The notes beneath the pieces are model-generated. The model ran no database searches and had not been told where the DNA came from. It saw nothing but the letters and a program-made list of their open reading frames with translations. Positions 1-10,297 of a stretch of DNA of 64,000 nucleotides are shown in pieces (position 1 is the stretch's first letter; every line of letters starts with the position of its first letter). The stretch lies in NCBI RefSeq assembly GCF_021134715.1, contig NC_060026.1:2418001-2482000 (forward strand), read 5' to 3'. The position numbers were made by a program, and so were the translations under genes. The DNA is from Daphnia pulex (lineage: Eukaryota; Arthropoda; Branchiopoda; Diplostraca; Daphniidae).

Positions 1-1390
1 ATGTTCCCTGTGCACATGTTTTGCCTTTACGCAGCGATTGCTACACGACGAAGAAAGCCATAACAAAAAACAAAAATATGTTTTCCGAAATACGAAAGCA
101 ACACCAAACAGTTGAGAATTTGAGATTCGTTGGTTAGGAGATCCGAGTACGTAAGGTCTTTGAACTCTTTCTAATCTATCCATGACAAGATTTTAAAAAA
201 CAATTTCATTCTTGTGGCCATCGCGGGTGTTCATTTACCCCAAATAGCTATCACACATCCCGGCTTTAATGCAGAATCTAACGAGTAGAATTGATTGTGT
301 CGATTTACGTGCAATTAAAGTTTTCCTATCTTTATTTTTGACGAGAATAACGGAGTTTCAGCAGAAGCGTTGGAAATTGAGTAAAAAATAAAGAAGTAAA
401 ACTAAATTCAATCATTTTGCTTTTTGAAAAACATAATACAATGAAATTAAAATTGAGTTTTATGCCTTAAACAAGATATTAAACTAGATAATATTTGGTT
501 TGTTATACAGTTTTATCTTGTCTTTAAACTAAGTCATAAACTCTTTAGCCCTACATGCATTGAAAAAACCTGTCTGTAGTTATTCGTGTTTAAGTTCCCT
601 AACCAACGAGAACCACCACCAAGTGACTTGCACACATGATTGATGTTGGACAAGAAAACTCTAGGATGCCTGAAATGAAAACTTCAACATTTTCTTCCAA
701 GTTTCCTTCTAATTCGTCCACGGTGACCTCAACCTGGCCTCTGACAAGAAAAAAACCTTTGTCTGTGTTTGCCTGCCAGCTTTTTTGCATTGCAAAATAA
801 TTCACACTTTGGTCCTTTGGTTTGCAAAATTAAGACAAATATACCTGCCAAAATAGTAGAACGTCCGTTTGAAGTGCACAAACTATTTATTTTTAGATTG
901 TCTCTATGATTTCTAGTATTTTCTCAAAAATTAAAAATGAACTCATGTGTCGTTCGCTATCTAAATTTTAGTCTGCAACTCTGCAATCTGGGATGGCTCA
1001 GTTTCGGATTTGCCAGTTTGTTAAAATTGAGTAGAATATTGACTCTAAATTTTTTAAAATAACAAGTTATATTTATCGAATTCGTGTTTTAAAAAATATT
1101 TAATCACATAAGACATTTTTATTCATCGCGGGTGGTCTTGTCCTACCAAACATAGCTATCGTAAATTCACTGCTTTAATGTAAAATATAGAAGATCCGTC
1201 ACCTTCAGAGAATAATAAACAGGTTTGCAATTTTTTTTTTCATTGGCAACAAAAAAACGAGCCCTGTTCTGCCAAGTACACCTACGACCTACGCCTCCTC
1301 AAAAATGAAAGAAAAAGAGACTGAAATGAGCGACCCAGTCTCTGTGGGAAAACCAGCACTTCAAAACTGCATTCACGAAACAAAAAGAAC
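1..1390. other. Region upstream of the first collagen-like gene
   Basis: No complete gene is seen. A block beginning with the words catcgcgggtg at about 220-290 recurs in diverged form at about 1127-1200, including the later word gctttaatg. This suggests that a fragment of the promoter-proximal unit of the neighbouring collagen-like genes was duplicated and has decayed. The only other point of note is a possible exon on the minus strand at 599-740, listed separately. Confidence 0.4.
599..740 (-). other. Possible isolated terminal exon, weakly RPA3-like
   Basis: On the minus strand a good polypyrimidine tract and AG end at 741, followed by an open frame of about 47 residues ending in TAG at 599-601. 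The frame has a hydrophobic, acidic pattern (GQVEVTVDELEG, then VEVFISGILEF, then SIMCASHLV). This loosely resembles the last beta strands of the small OB-fold subunit of replication protein A (RPA3), where a similar VEV...TILCTSYV pattern occurs. I found no convincing upstream exon. It may be a gene relic or a chance open frame. Confidence 0.18.
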
Positions 1391-1393
1391 ATG

Positions 1394-1400
1394 TATAAAA
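1394..1400 (+). promoter_or_regulatory. TATA box of collagen-like gene 1
   Basis: TATAAAA lies 48 bp before the ATG at 1448. The same TATA-to-ATG layout is seen in all six collagen-like genes of this window. Confidence 0.75.
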
Positions 1401-1447
1401 GAAGGCACATTATCGATAGACAAACCAGAACTCAACCGGCAAACAAA

Positions 1448-2106
1448 ATGTTCACTTCTTTGCTCTTCTGCAGTTGTTTGGTCGCCTTTTTGTCCACCGG
1501 CTCGGTCAGCACCGCCAACAGCCAGGTGGACCCCACGACTTATGCAAATCTATTGGCGCTATTACTTACCGGAAACACGGAATTGGCATCACCTGCTCAG
1601 AGACCGTATCAGCGAAGGCTTCCACAGCAAGGTAAATTATGTGTAAAATAAATAAATGTTCGCCAAAGACTCGAAAGAATATGCATCTTTTTCATTATTT
1701 TTTCGGTTTATTAAAGCAGCAGCAGCCCCGTCTTATTACGGTAACCCAATCGTCGACTATCAGCCGTACTATCCAATGTATCCCAACTATCCCATGCAGC
1801 AACCAATAGGCCCCAACATGTACGACCTGGGAATGGCTCAATACGCGGATGAATCAGAGTTTGTTCAGCACTATCGGTCTGGACCAGATGCTCGTTTGAT
1901 GGGACTAAAGGCGACTGCACTCAATGCTTTGGTTGGTTCTTTGGCAACCACTTTGAGAGGACCACCAGGTAAATCAAATTGCTTCTTTCTTGGCCTGCTT
2001 TAATTTGGAAGAAATTAATTATCGTTTGATTGTGTTTGCTATAGGCCCTCCAGGCCCACCAGGCCCACCAGGTCCAGCAGGTCTACCTGGACCTCCTGGA
2101 CCTTAA
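1448..2106 (+). CDS. Short secreted collagen-like protein 1
   Basis: Three exons are predicted: 1448-1631, 1717-1968 and 2045-2106, giving 165 residues. The N-terminus is a signal peptide ([19 protein letters not shown]). The middle part is rich in Tyr and Pro and ends in the family module RLMGLK...LRGPPG. The C-terminus is only about seven Gly-X-Y triplets, the shortest tail of the six paralogues. Both introns are phase 1 and split a codon, the second one a glycine codon. ATG 1448 was chosen because it starts the signal peptide shared by the paralogues; an upstream in-frame ATG at 1391 overlaps the TATA box and cannot be in the mRNA. The acceptor of exon 2 is a tandem CAG run, so one or two Ala residues are uncertain. 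AATAAA is at 2415. A role in cuticle, gut lining or egg covering is possible, but nothing in the sequence decides it. Confidence 0.8.
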
Positions 2107-3280
2107 GAAACGAACGTGTTATTTAAATATGTTATTGGCGCCAAAAAAGGATTTTGAATGTTGAATGCATCTGATAGCGGGTTACGTAATTTATGTTGTT
2201 GGGTACAAAGGGAATCGGTGAAACTGGCTTGGAACTTACTTGTTGCATTGATGGTGGATTCTGTTTTCGAAATATACATGTTGATTTTATACAACAGTCT
2301 TTGCGCGAATTTTTAATTCTAATCCCATATACAAAATTAAACAAGAATGCCGCTTAGAGTATAAGCATCGAAAGAGTGGTTCACGGTATATTTTATAATA
2401 CAGAATTTGAAGGGAATAAATGGTGAAACTTACTTTTGTTGCAGAACGCAAACATTTTATTAATTTGCGAATCGCAAAGAAAGTGAGCTTGGGATCAATC
2501 GGAAAATTGGGAACCAATTAATGATACAAACTGATATGCATGGTCACCATAACAGGCATAACTCCATGCGACAGATGAAGTATGAAAGCCTACATAATTA
2601 AAAATTTTCGATTACAACATGAAACCAATGGACTTTCAAGCCGAGAAAAAGAATTTTACTTTATTTCAAGTGACTTATTATCTCAAGGAGCAAACGGAAT
2701 ATACTGAGCACCACATTCTTAAAAAATTTATTAATTCCGATTAATTCTAATAAATTTTATATGGCTTATTATAATTACGATAGAATGCGGATTATGATCC
2801 ATGGACAGTTAATAATATTAAATGTACTGTGGGTATCTTATACTTGATGGGCCATTCACCGTTCATTTTGTTAATAACTCCTAAAAGCTTTGTCTTTTAT
2901 AATATGCTGATTATGGCGCTCCGTTTAGCCTATTCAACACAATACAGGATCACCAGACATACTATATTCATTGATGATGCCAATAATGGATAGGCTATCC
3001 GTGAATCCAGCAGCCAGAAGAGTAAAAATCCATAAATGTGAAGATTGCATGGGAAATGGAATGAATCGGTCACCGTCAACAAATCCCATAAGCATATAGT
3101 TTTCTTTTTCTTAGCAGTGTTGGAAGTAGACAGACCGGGATTGACCTTGGAAGAGCTCAACGGCTTCCTATACGCAATTCAACAGGGCCAATAAAAAAAC
3201 GAGTTTGGTATACGTGCTTTAGCACCGTGTGTAGACAAGCCGCTTCAAAACTGTATTCACCAACGGACGATAAGAACAAG
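2107..3280. other. Intergenic region between collagen-like genes 1 and 2
   Basis: The first 400 bp hold the 3' end of gene 1 (AATAAA at 2415-2420). At about 3060-3180 there are blocks shared with the region upstream of gene 3: a cggtcaccgtcaac word, then gattgaccttggaagag. I see no gene here. Confidence 0.45.
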
Positions 3281-3287
3281 TATAAAA
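3281..3287 (+). promoter_or_regulatory. TATA box of collagen-like gene 2
   Basis: TATAAAA sits 48 bp before ATG 3335 inside a block nearly identical to the gene 3 promoter (5454-5460), including the preceding accaacggacgataagaac word. Confidence 0.75.
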
Positions 3288-3334
3288 GGTGGTACATCGT
3301 CGACAGACAAACCAGAACTCAACCGGCAAGCAAA

Positions 3335-4170
3335 ATGATCACTTCTTTGCTCTTCTGCAGTTGTTTGGTCGCCTTTTTGTCCACCGGCTCGGTCAGCACC
3401 GCCAACAGCCAGGTGGACCCAACGGCTTATGCCAATCTATTGGCGCTATTACTTACCGGAAACACGGAATTGGCATCACCTGATGATAGCCCGTATCAGC
3501 GAAGGCTTCCACAGCAAGGTAAATCATTTGTAAAATCAAAAATGTCACTATAGATTTGAAACAATAAGAAATTCTTTTTAAAATTCCTTTTTTTACAAAA
3601 GCAGCAGCCCCGTCTTTTTATGGTAATCCAGTCATTGACTATCAGTCGTACTACCCAATGTATCCCACGCAGCAACCAATGGGCCCGAACATGTACGATC
3701 AGGGTATAGTTCAGTACGCAGATGAATCAGAGCTTCAGTATCGCACAGGAGCAGTCCATCCTCGTTTCTTTGGACTGAATTCTTTGTTAAGTTCTTTGAG
3801 AGGACCACCTGGTAAATCAAATTGCTTCTTCTTAACTTTAACTACTTCGAGTTGGGTGGTAAATAACTTTTATCCATTTGATTTTCTTTACCATCTAGGT
3901 CCTCCAGGTCCCCCAGCTGGAGCATCGATCCCAACTGGCCCTCCCGGCCCTCCAGGTCCTCCCGGTAATGCTGGCGCAGATGGTAACCCCGGTCCTGATG
4001 GTAACCCCGGTCCCGATGGAGCTGCAGGTCCTGACGGAAATCCTGGTCCCGATGGAGCTGCAGGTCCTGACGGAAATCCTGGTCCTGATGGAGCAGCAGG
4101 TCCCGATGGAGCAGCGGGTGCTGATGGTCCTCCTGGTCCAGATGGCCCACCTGGACCTCCTGGGCCTTAA
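3335..4170 (+). CDS. Short secreted collagen-like protein 2 (acidic tail)
   Basis: Predicted exons are 3335-3518, 3602-3811 and 3899-4170, giving 221 residues. The signal peptide ([19 protein letters not shown]) and most of exon 1 are nearly identical to gene 1. The Tyr/Pro-rich middle ends in PRFFGLN...LRGPPG. From about residue 131 to the end is a Gly-X-Y domain of about 30 triplets built from [12 protein letters not shown] repeats, so it carries many Asp residues and almost no Lys or Arg. The second intron has no stop in frame, so an intron-retained form would stay open, but the GT and AG sites match those of the paralogues. AATAAA is at 4325. Secretion and a triple-helical tail are inferred from sequence; function is unknown. 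Confidence 0.82.
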
Positions 4171-5453
4171 GAAATTTTCTTCATATTTTTGTTTTGACTA
4201 AAGAACTCCACTCTAAAGAGTGATGAAAAGCAACCGAATTCGGTTGACGGTATTTATATTATTACAGGGTTTGAAGGGAATGGTGAAACTTACTTGGAAT
4301 TTTGTGTTTTCAGTATTTCAATTGAATAAACAGCATCAGTTAAAAAATATTATCTCTCTTCGTTCCGTATTAGCTACTTTCTTGTCAAGAAAAATAAAGA
4401 CTTGAGAAATATAACTATTATATAGTTGATTTGCGTGTTCTTCAACTGTTTTATTCATTTGTTTTTGGCGAAAATAATAAAGTGTATTAGCACTTGATAA
4501 CTCATAATTTTGCCAAATTACTTGCCCAAAAATTAACTTTACTTTCTGACTCACTGAATTTAACAAATAACGATGAAAGAATTTGACTATAATTTTAGTC
4601 CGGGAAGATTTCTGATTGTGCGCATCAACTTTGATCACGGACATGATGTAGGCCTATGCTCATCCTTGAACCTTGAAACATCTGTGAACAATCATTTGAA
4701 AAGAACATCATATAATATGCATTGAAGTGCAATAAGACTTTATGTAGGAAAAGCAAATTTAAAACATCAAATTTAATTCTTTAGATGATTCTAAAACTGG
4801 TAATACCATCCGGCGACAATATCAATTCGTAATGGTTTAACATAATGGCGATAGACGATGTAGAATTCCGCATTGCAATTTTCGGCAAATTTCTTTGTTA
4901 GTTGTGATAACATTAAATAGTGATATGTAGTATGCTTAGGTAGGCCACCGTTAATCCTTGATAGAACACAGCAAAACCTTTCAATAATGTTATACTAATC
5001 CTGATATGCACACTCCTTCCAGCAGCCTATTAAACACCAAATACCAGATTTTAAAAGACATGTATTCATTCGATGGTGTGTCAATGGATGTCCGTGAATT
5101 CAGACGCTGAGCATCCACAAATGTAGAAATTGCATGTAAAATGGAATGGATCAGTCACCGTCAACCACACTATATAGCTAAATCCTAGGTGGGTTTCTTT
5201 TGATCAAACTGTTATAAGCAGGTAGAAGAGATTGACCTTGGAAGAGTTCAATGACAGCGTATGCAAAGAATGGCTTTTCTAGTTATAATGAATTCAGCAG
5301 TGTTGATAATAAAAAAAACGAGTTTGGTATATGCTTATTATTCCTCAAACAAACGAAACTGTCAGCAGCGACTGATGTGAGCGCTATGTATGTACCCGGT
5401 GTGGTAGACAAGCCGCTTCAAAACTGCATTCACCAACGGACGATAAGAACAAG
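4171..5453. other. Intergenic region between collagen-like genes 2 and 3
   Basis: The 3' end of gene 2 (AATAAA 4325-4330) is followed by AT-rich DNA without a supported gene. At about 5140-5250 the blocks gatcagtcaccgtcaac and gattgaccttggaagag repeat those upstream of gene 2. Confidence 0.45.
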
Positions 5454-5460
5454 TATAAAA
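5454..5460 (+). promoter_or_regulatory. TATA box of collagen-like gene 3
   Basis: TATAAAA lies 48 bp before ATG 5508, in a promoter block almost identical to that of gene 2. Confidence 0.75.
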
Positions 5461-5507
5461 AGTGGTACATCGTCGACAGACAAACCAGAACTCAGCCAGC
5501 AAGCAAA

Positions 5508-6396
5508 ATGTTCACTTCTTTGCTCTTCTGCAGTTGTCTTGTCGCCTTTTGGTCTACCGGCTCGGTCAGCACCAACAGCCTGGTGGACCCTACAGCTTAT
5601 GCCAATCTATTGGCGCTACTCACCGGTAATACGGAGGTGGCATCACCTGCTAGGGTACCCTATCTGCGAAGACTTCCTCAGCATCAAGGTAAAAATGTTA
5701 TTGCATATTTCTTGTAGTATTTAAACAATGTCTTCAGATGCATCTAGTTGGTAGAGATCTTGAATCATTTTATTTATATTTTAATTACGTTTTTTCGGCT
5801 TTACGAATCCTAGTAGCAGCACGGCCTTATTATTCAGCCAATCCATTCGTCGACTACCGTCCCGCATACTACATGACGCCGCAACCAGCTGGCCCAGCAC
5901 AACTTTTCGACCAGGGATTTCCGTATGCGGATGAATCAAAGTTTCAGTATCGCTCTGGAGCAGATCCTCGTTTCTTCGGACTAAAGGCGACTGCCTTGAA
6001 TGCTTTGGTTGGTTCTCTAGTGAACCAGTTGAGAGGACCACCTGGTAAATCAAATTAACTTCTTCCTTGGCTGCTTCTATGATTTGGCAAAAATTGACAT
6101 TCATTTGATTGTATTTAACCATAGGTCCCCCAGGTGCTGCCCCAATCCCGGCTGGCCCTCCCGGCCCACCAGGTCCTCCCGGTCCTGATGGAAATCCTGG
6201 TGCCGATGGTAACCCCGGTCCTGATGGAAATGCCGGTCCCGATGGAGCCGCAGGTCCTGACGGAAATCCTGGTCCCGATGGAGCTGCAGGTCCCGATGGA
6301 AATCCTGGTCCTGACGGAGCTGCAGGTGCCGATGGAGCAGCAGGTCCACCAGGCCCACCTGGTCCAGCTGGCCCACCTGGACCTCCTGCCGTGTAG
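5508..6396 (+). CDS. Short secreted collagen-like protein 3 (acidic tail)
   Basis: Predicted exons are 5508-5688, 5817-6044 and 6125-6396, giving 226 residues. It has the same plan as genes 1 and 2: a signal peptide, a short linker, an ARPYYSANP segment at the start of exon 2, the conserved [18 protein letters not shown] module, then LRGPPG and about 30 Gly-X-Y triplets. The tail again uses Asp-rich [12 protein letters not shown] repeats, but it ends in PPAV instead of PGP. The acceptor of exon 2 could be any of three nearby AGs; 5817 gives the best match to the paralogues. The last exon has the same length (272 nt) as that of gene 2, so these two genes probably separated without changing repeat number. 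Confidence 0.82.
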
Positions 6397-6965
6397 ACGT
6401 TAAGAAAATAGAGTGTTTTCTTAATATGTTGGCGGCTAAAGAATTTTACTCCTAGTATTGGTTATGAAGGCATCATCCGAATGTGGGTTAAGGTATTTAT
6501 GTTACTGGGTATCAAGGGAATCGGTAAAACTTGCTTATGATTTACTTGTAAAATTGCAACATTTTCTAATACATGTTCAATTCCATACAAAAGTCGTTGC
6601 GCGAATTTCTTACCCCTCCTCCCCCTTTGAGGTAAGTTAATGTATTATGGACGTCATGTCTAAGGAAATAATTGGTGAATATTTTATAAGAACAAAGGCT
6701 ATATTATAATATGTTATGTATTATATTCCGAAGGTTTCATCGGTTTATAGTTACCAAATTATTATTTTAGAAATTTTTTGATTTTGATTTTGAAGATACG
6801 CGAATAATAATAACAAAGACACGGCAACGCTACATTTCAAAAATGTCTTCTGCTAAAACTAAGTTGTTTTGATTTTTACTGTTTGACTCAACTTCTGTTG
6901 AACTGAATTGTCAATATTGCCACACATTTAAAACGCCGTCGTTCTTTTAAAATAGATTTAGAAAA
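6397..6965. other. Intergenic region, collagen-like gene 3 to ALG10
   Basis: AT-rich DNA holding the gene 3 3' end and the short upstream region of ALG10. I see no TATA box close to the ALG10 start and no other feature. Confidence 0.4.
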
Positions 6966-8634
6966 ATGAATGGCAAGATAAATAGTTTAGCTCTTTCTGT
7001 GCTGGTTTGTGTATCGGCTGTGTATTTCGCTGCGCTGTTGATGGTATCCAGTCAAATTAACAAGATTCAACCTGTCCCTTATCTCGACGAGATCTATCAC
7101 GTGCCACAAGCTCAAGAATATTGCAGAGGAAACTTTTCATATGTAGGGTTTCATGTTCTATTCTTATAATTTACCAACAAAATATTTGAAAAACAAATTC
7201 ATTTTTTTCGCAGTGGGATAATAGGATTACTACTCTTCCCGGATTGTATCTGATCTCTGTTGGTGTCATTACACCATTATCTAGCTGGCTTAGTAAAAAT
7301 TTGTGCGAAACACATCACCTACGACTTACCAATGTTGTCCTCAGTTTGAGCAATTTTGTGCTATATGTTTGGCTAACCAAAAAAATCCATCACGATTCTG
7401 GGGTAAGCTAAAGTGTGTTGCATTATTTTCTAGTAAAATAATGTTTTCTTTCAAAAATCCAGAAACACAGTACATGGAAAGGCATTGCATCAGCACTAAA
7501 TGTAGCCCTCTTCCCACCTCTTTTCTTTTTTTCGTTTTTGTACTACACTGATGTAGCTGCGTCGTTCCTAGTTTTTCTCATGTATGGTCTTCATATGTAC
7601 GGAAAGAATGCATTAGCGGCTGTTGCTGGTACAAATTTCCAATTCGCAAATTGAATTGCCTTTGTTAATTATTTTCACATTTGCCGTATAGGAATCGCAG
7701 CCGTGGTGGTAAGACAAACGTCTATCGTCTGGGTAATCCTAGTAGCTGTTGGATGCTTCGATTTAAGTTTACAAAAGCTACTGTTGACAGCCAAAGATCG
7801 TAAATTCCACATTCTTTCAAGCTGGCATCAAATTCAAGTAAATCAGAATATGATTAGAATTTTAATAAAACAAATTTCTCAATGAATTTTATATTCCAGG
7901 TCGTTTTGAAAAAGTTTTTTAATTTGGCTCCGGCCCAAAAAAAAATCCAACTTGTTGGCCAACTCATTTTGGAACTTTTTCCATACATCCTAGTGGGGCT
8001 CATCTTTGCCGCTTTTGTTGTGATCAATAACGGACTGGTGGTTGGTGATCGTGATGCTCATCAAGCCACGATTCACGTTCCCCAGTTGTTCTATCTGTTT
8101 GCTCTAGTCACCTTATTCGCCGCACCTCACTGGATTTCTCTCGTGTTACCATTCTCCAAAGCTTGCCTTAAAAATTGGTATGTGATTTTAGTCGCCGTAG
8201 GACTGGTCGGTCTCATTGTTCGATACAACACCCTTGTGCATCCCTATCTTTTGGCTGATAATCGTCACTACACGTTCTACATCTGGAAAAGAGTGTTCGA
8301 GTATCAACCTTGGGGACGCTATGTCATCATTCCATTGTATCTCTTCGGTGCATTCGCGACCTACCGAACAATGTCTACGAGTAAGAGTTTCATATTTGCT
8401 TTGGCATTTATTGTCTGTTGTTTTGTCGCTCTGGCGCCTCAACGACTGCTAGAGATCCGCTATTTCTTCATCCCTTTTTTGTTTGTAAGATTGCATATTC
8501 GGCCTCGTTCTTGGATGGCTTTGTTTTTCGAATTCTCAATGTATATCGCCATTAACGCAGCCACTATTTATCTGTTCATCACTCGTCCATTTTATTGGGC
8601 GGATTCACCATTAACCCAACGCTTTATGTGGTAA
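6966..8634 (+). CDS. ALG10: Dol-P-Glc alpha-1,2-glucosyltransferase (ALG10)
   Basis: Five exons are predicted (6966-7142, 7214-7402, 7463-7628, 7692-7837, 7900-8634), giving 470 residues, the usual family length. The protein should add the third and last glucose to the dolichol-linked oligosaccharide used for N-glycosylation, acting from the lumenal side of the ER membrane. Family signatures are clear: an N-terminal membrane segment, PYLDEIYHVPQAQ in exon 1, WDNRITTLPGLY formed across the first junction, FLYYTDVAA in exon 3 and RQTSIVWV in exon 4. Many further hydrophobic segments fit a polytopic membrane protein. All exon junctions keep frame. It lies 281 bp upstream of the next gene on the same strand. 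Confidence 0.93.
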
Positions 8635-8914
8635 AGGCCTCTAAATACAACGGGTATGAATTAAGTCGGAAATAAGTTTGCAATTCATATTTTATATATT
8701 ATTCAGAAACGTTTAGATTTAAAATGAGAGTAAGAATTGGTCAATTGGACTTATTTCCTTACTTTTCTACGAGGTAGTTTTTATTCTGTTGAACTGGCAA
8801 CATTGCATTAGTTGTTTATTAAACAAATGTCAGAATCTCTTCGAATCACACAATCAAATCCTCCTAAACATTTTGCATAAATTCTTTGTTCTTTTTAAGG
8901 AAAAACTAACACAA

Positions 8915-10105
8915 ATGTCTAATTTCGAGTATGGACCTGATTCGGGTGGAAGGACCAAGGTAAGCATATCTTAAACTTTTAGTCTATGATTAAAGAAAAC
9001 AAATGGGTATTGTGAAACCGGTAGTAAAAATGTTTACAAATATTGTTACATACTGTGTAACATTAGCTTAGAAAGTTAAAGTTTGCTGGGTAACTGGTAG
9101 GGTTTACTAGTTATTTGTATTGCACAGTTTATTTTCTTATTTATTATTTTAACATGCAATTTCTTTGTGCGTTAATGCATACTGAACTGAAAATGTTTAC
9201 TAGTTGCAAATTGCTTTTGTAATGCTTTGTGAAAAATGCACAGCTTTATTTTAATTGATGCATTTTCTTATTTTTTTTAAAGGGTGTCATATTGAAACCA
9301 GTAGTGTATGGTAATGTTGCAAAATACTTTGGCAAGAAGAGAGAAGAAGATGGCCATACACACCAGTGGTAATAATATTGTTTACTTTTGTAATTTATTA
9401 ATTGATTGAATGTGTTGTTGTTAGGACTGTTTATGTTCGTCCATTTGAAAATGAAGACATGTCAACTTATGTGAAAAAAATCAATTTCAAGCTACATGAC
9501 AGTTATGCTAACCAAAACAGAGTACTTACCAAACCCCCGTATGAAGTTACAGAAACCGGTTGGGGTGAGTTTGAAATAGTCATCAAAATCTACTTTCAAG
9601 ATCCCAATGAAAGACCTGTGAGTCCATTTATTAGTTCTTCATGAAAAGAAATGGTAGTTTAATGTCTCTTAAATTTTACTTTCAGGTTACTTTCTACCAC
9701 ATACTCAAGCTCTTCCAAAATTCACCTGAAATTGTGGTGGGCAAAAAACCGGTTGTATCTGAATTTTACGAAGAAATTGTATTTCAAGAACCAACTGTAA
9801 TGATGCACCAGTTATTGACAAATATTCCCCAGCTTTCTACTTCTCCAGTCAAGCACGACGCAGATTGTAAGGCACAATTTAAATGTATTTCTTAGAAATT
9901 TTTAAAAAGTCAGTTATGTTTTCTTATGTTAGTCGAAGAGAAGAAGGTTTCCACACTGGACAGCATCGTCAAAGCAAAAGCAAAGGTGAAAAATGAACTC
10001 TCAGAATTAAAAGACCGCCTTCAACTAGCAAAGGAAACTATTCAAAAATTTCGCGACGAAGTTCAAAATCTTCAGCTCGGCAATCCTGCTTCCACTCCAA
10101 CATAG
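8915..10105 (+). CDS. YEATS4: YEATS domain protein 4 (GAS41)
   Basis: Five exons are predicted (8915-8959, 9283-9368, 9425-9617, 9686-9866, 9933-10105), giving 225 residues, close to the vertebrate length. The start [15 protein letters not shown] matches the family. The YEATS domain follows, with [50 protein letters not shown] and ERPVTFYH; the aromatic and Gly residues of the acyl-lysine pocket lie in these segments. The last exon encodes a charged coiled-coil tail ([18 protein letters not shown]). In other animals this protein reads acylated histone H3 as a subunit of the SRCAP and TIP60 complexes and helps deposit H2A.Z. AATAAA is at 10121. The gene converges on XRN1, with 192 bp between the stop codons. 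Confidence 0.95.
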
Positions 10106-10297
10106 TGTTTCTCAAAATGAAATAAAATTTGTCGCCATTGTATTATTTCCATTATATTGAATCAAAGTGAAAGAAAAACCACAAATAACCAAAACAATTT
10201 CTTGTACTAGAATAAGATCCGTGCGCGTTCAAATTTTTAAAATGTTTCAAACAAATCTTAAAGTGTGACGGTCTTTTAAGAATCACCAATCTTATTT

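Noticed and set aside
6101-6376. Antisense and shifted frames across the collagen tails (Gln/Asp- or Leu/Met-rich)
   Set aside because: They are by-products of the Gly-X-Y codon repeat. The same holds at 3842-4150, 24194-24412 and 27123-27416.
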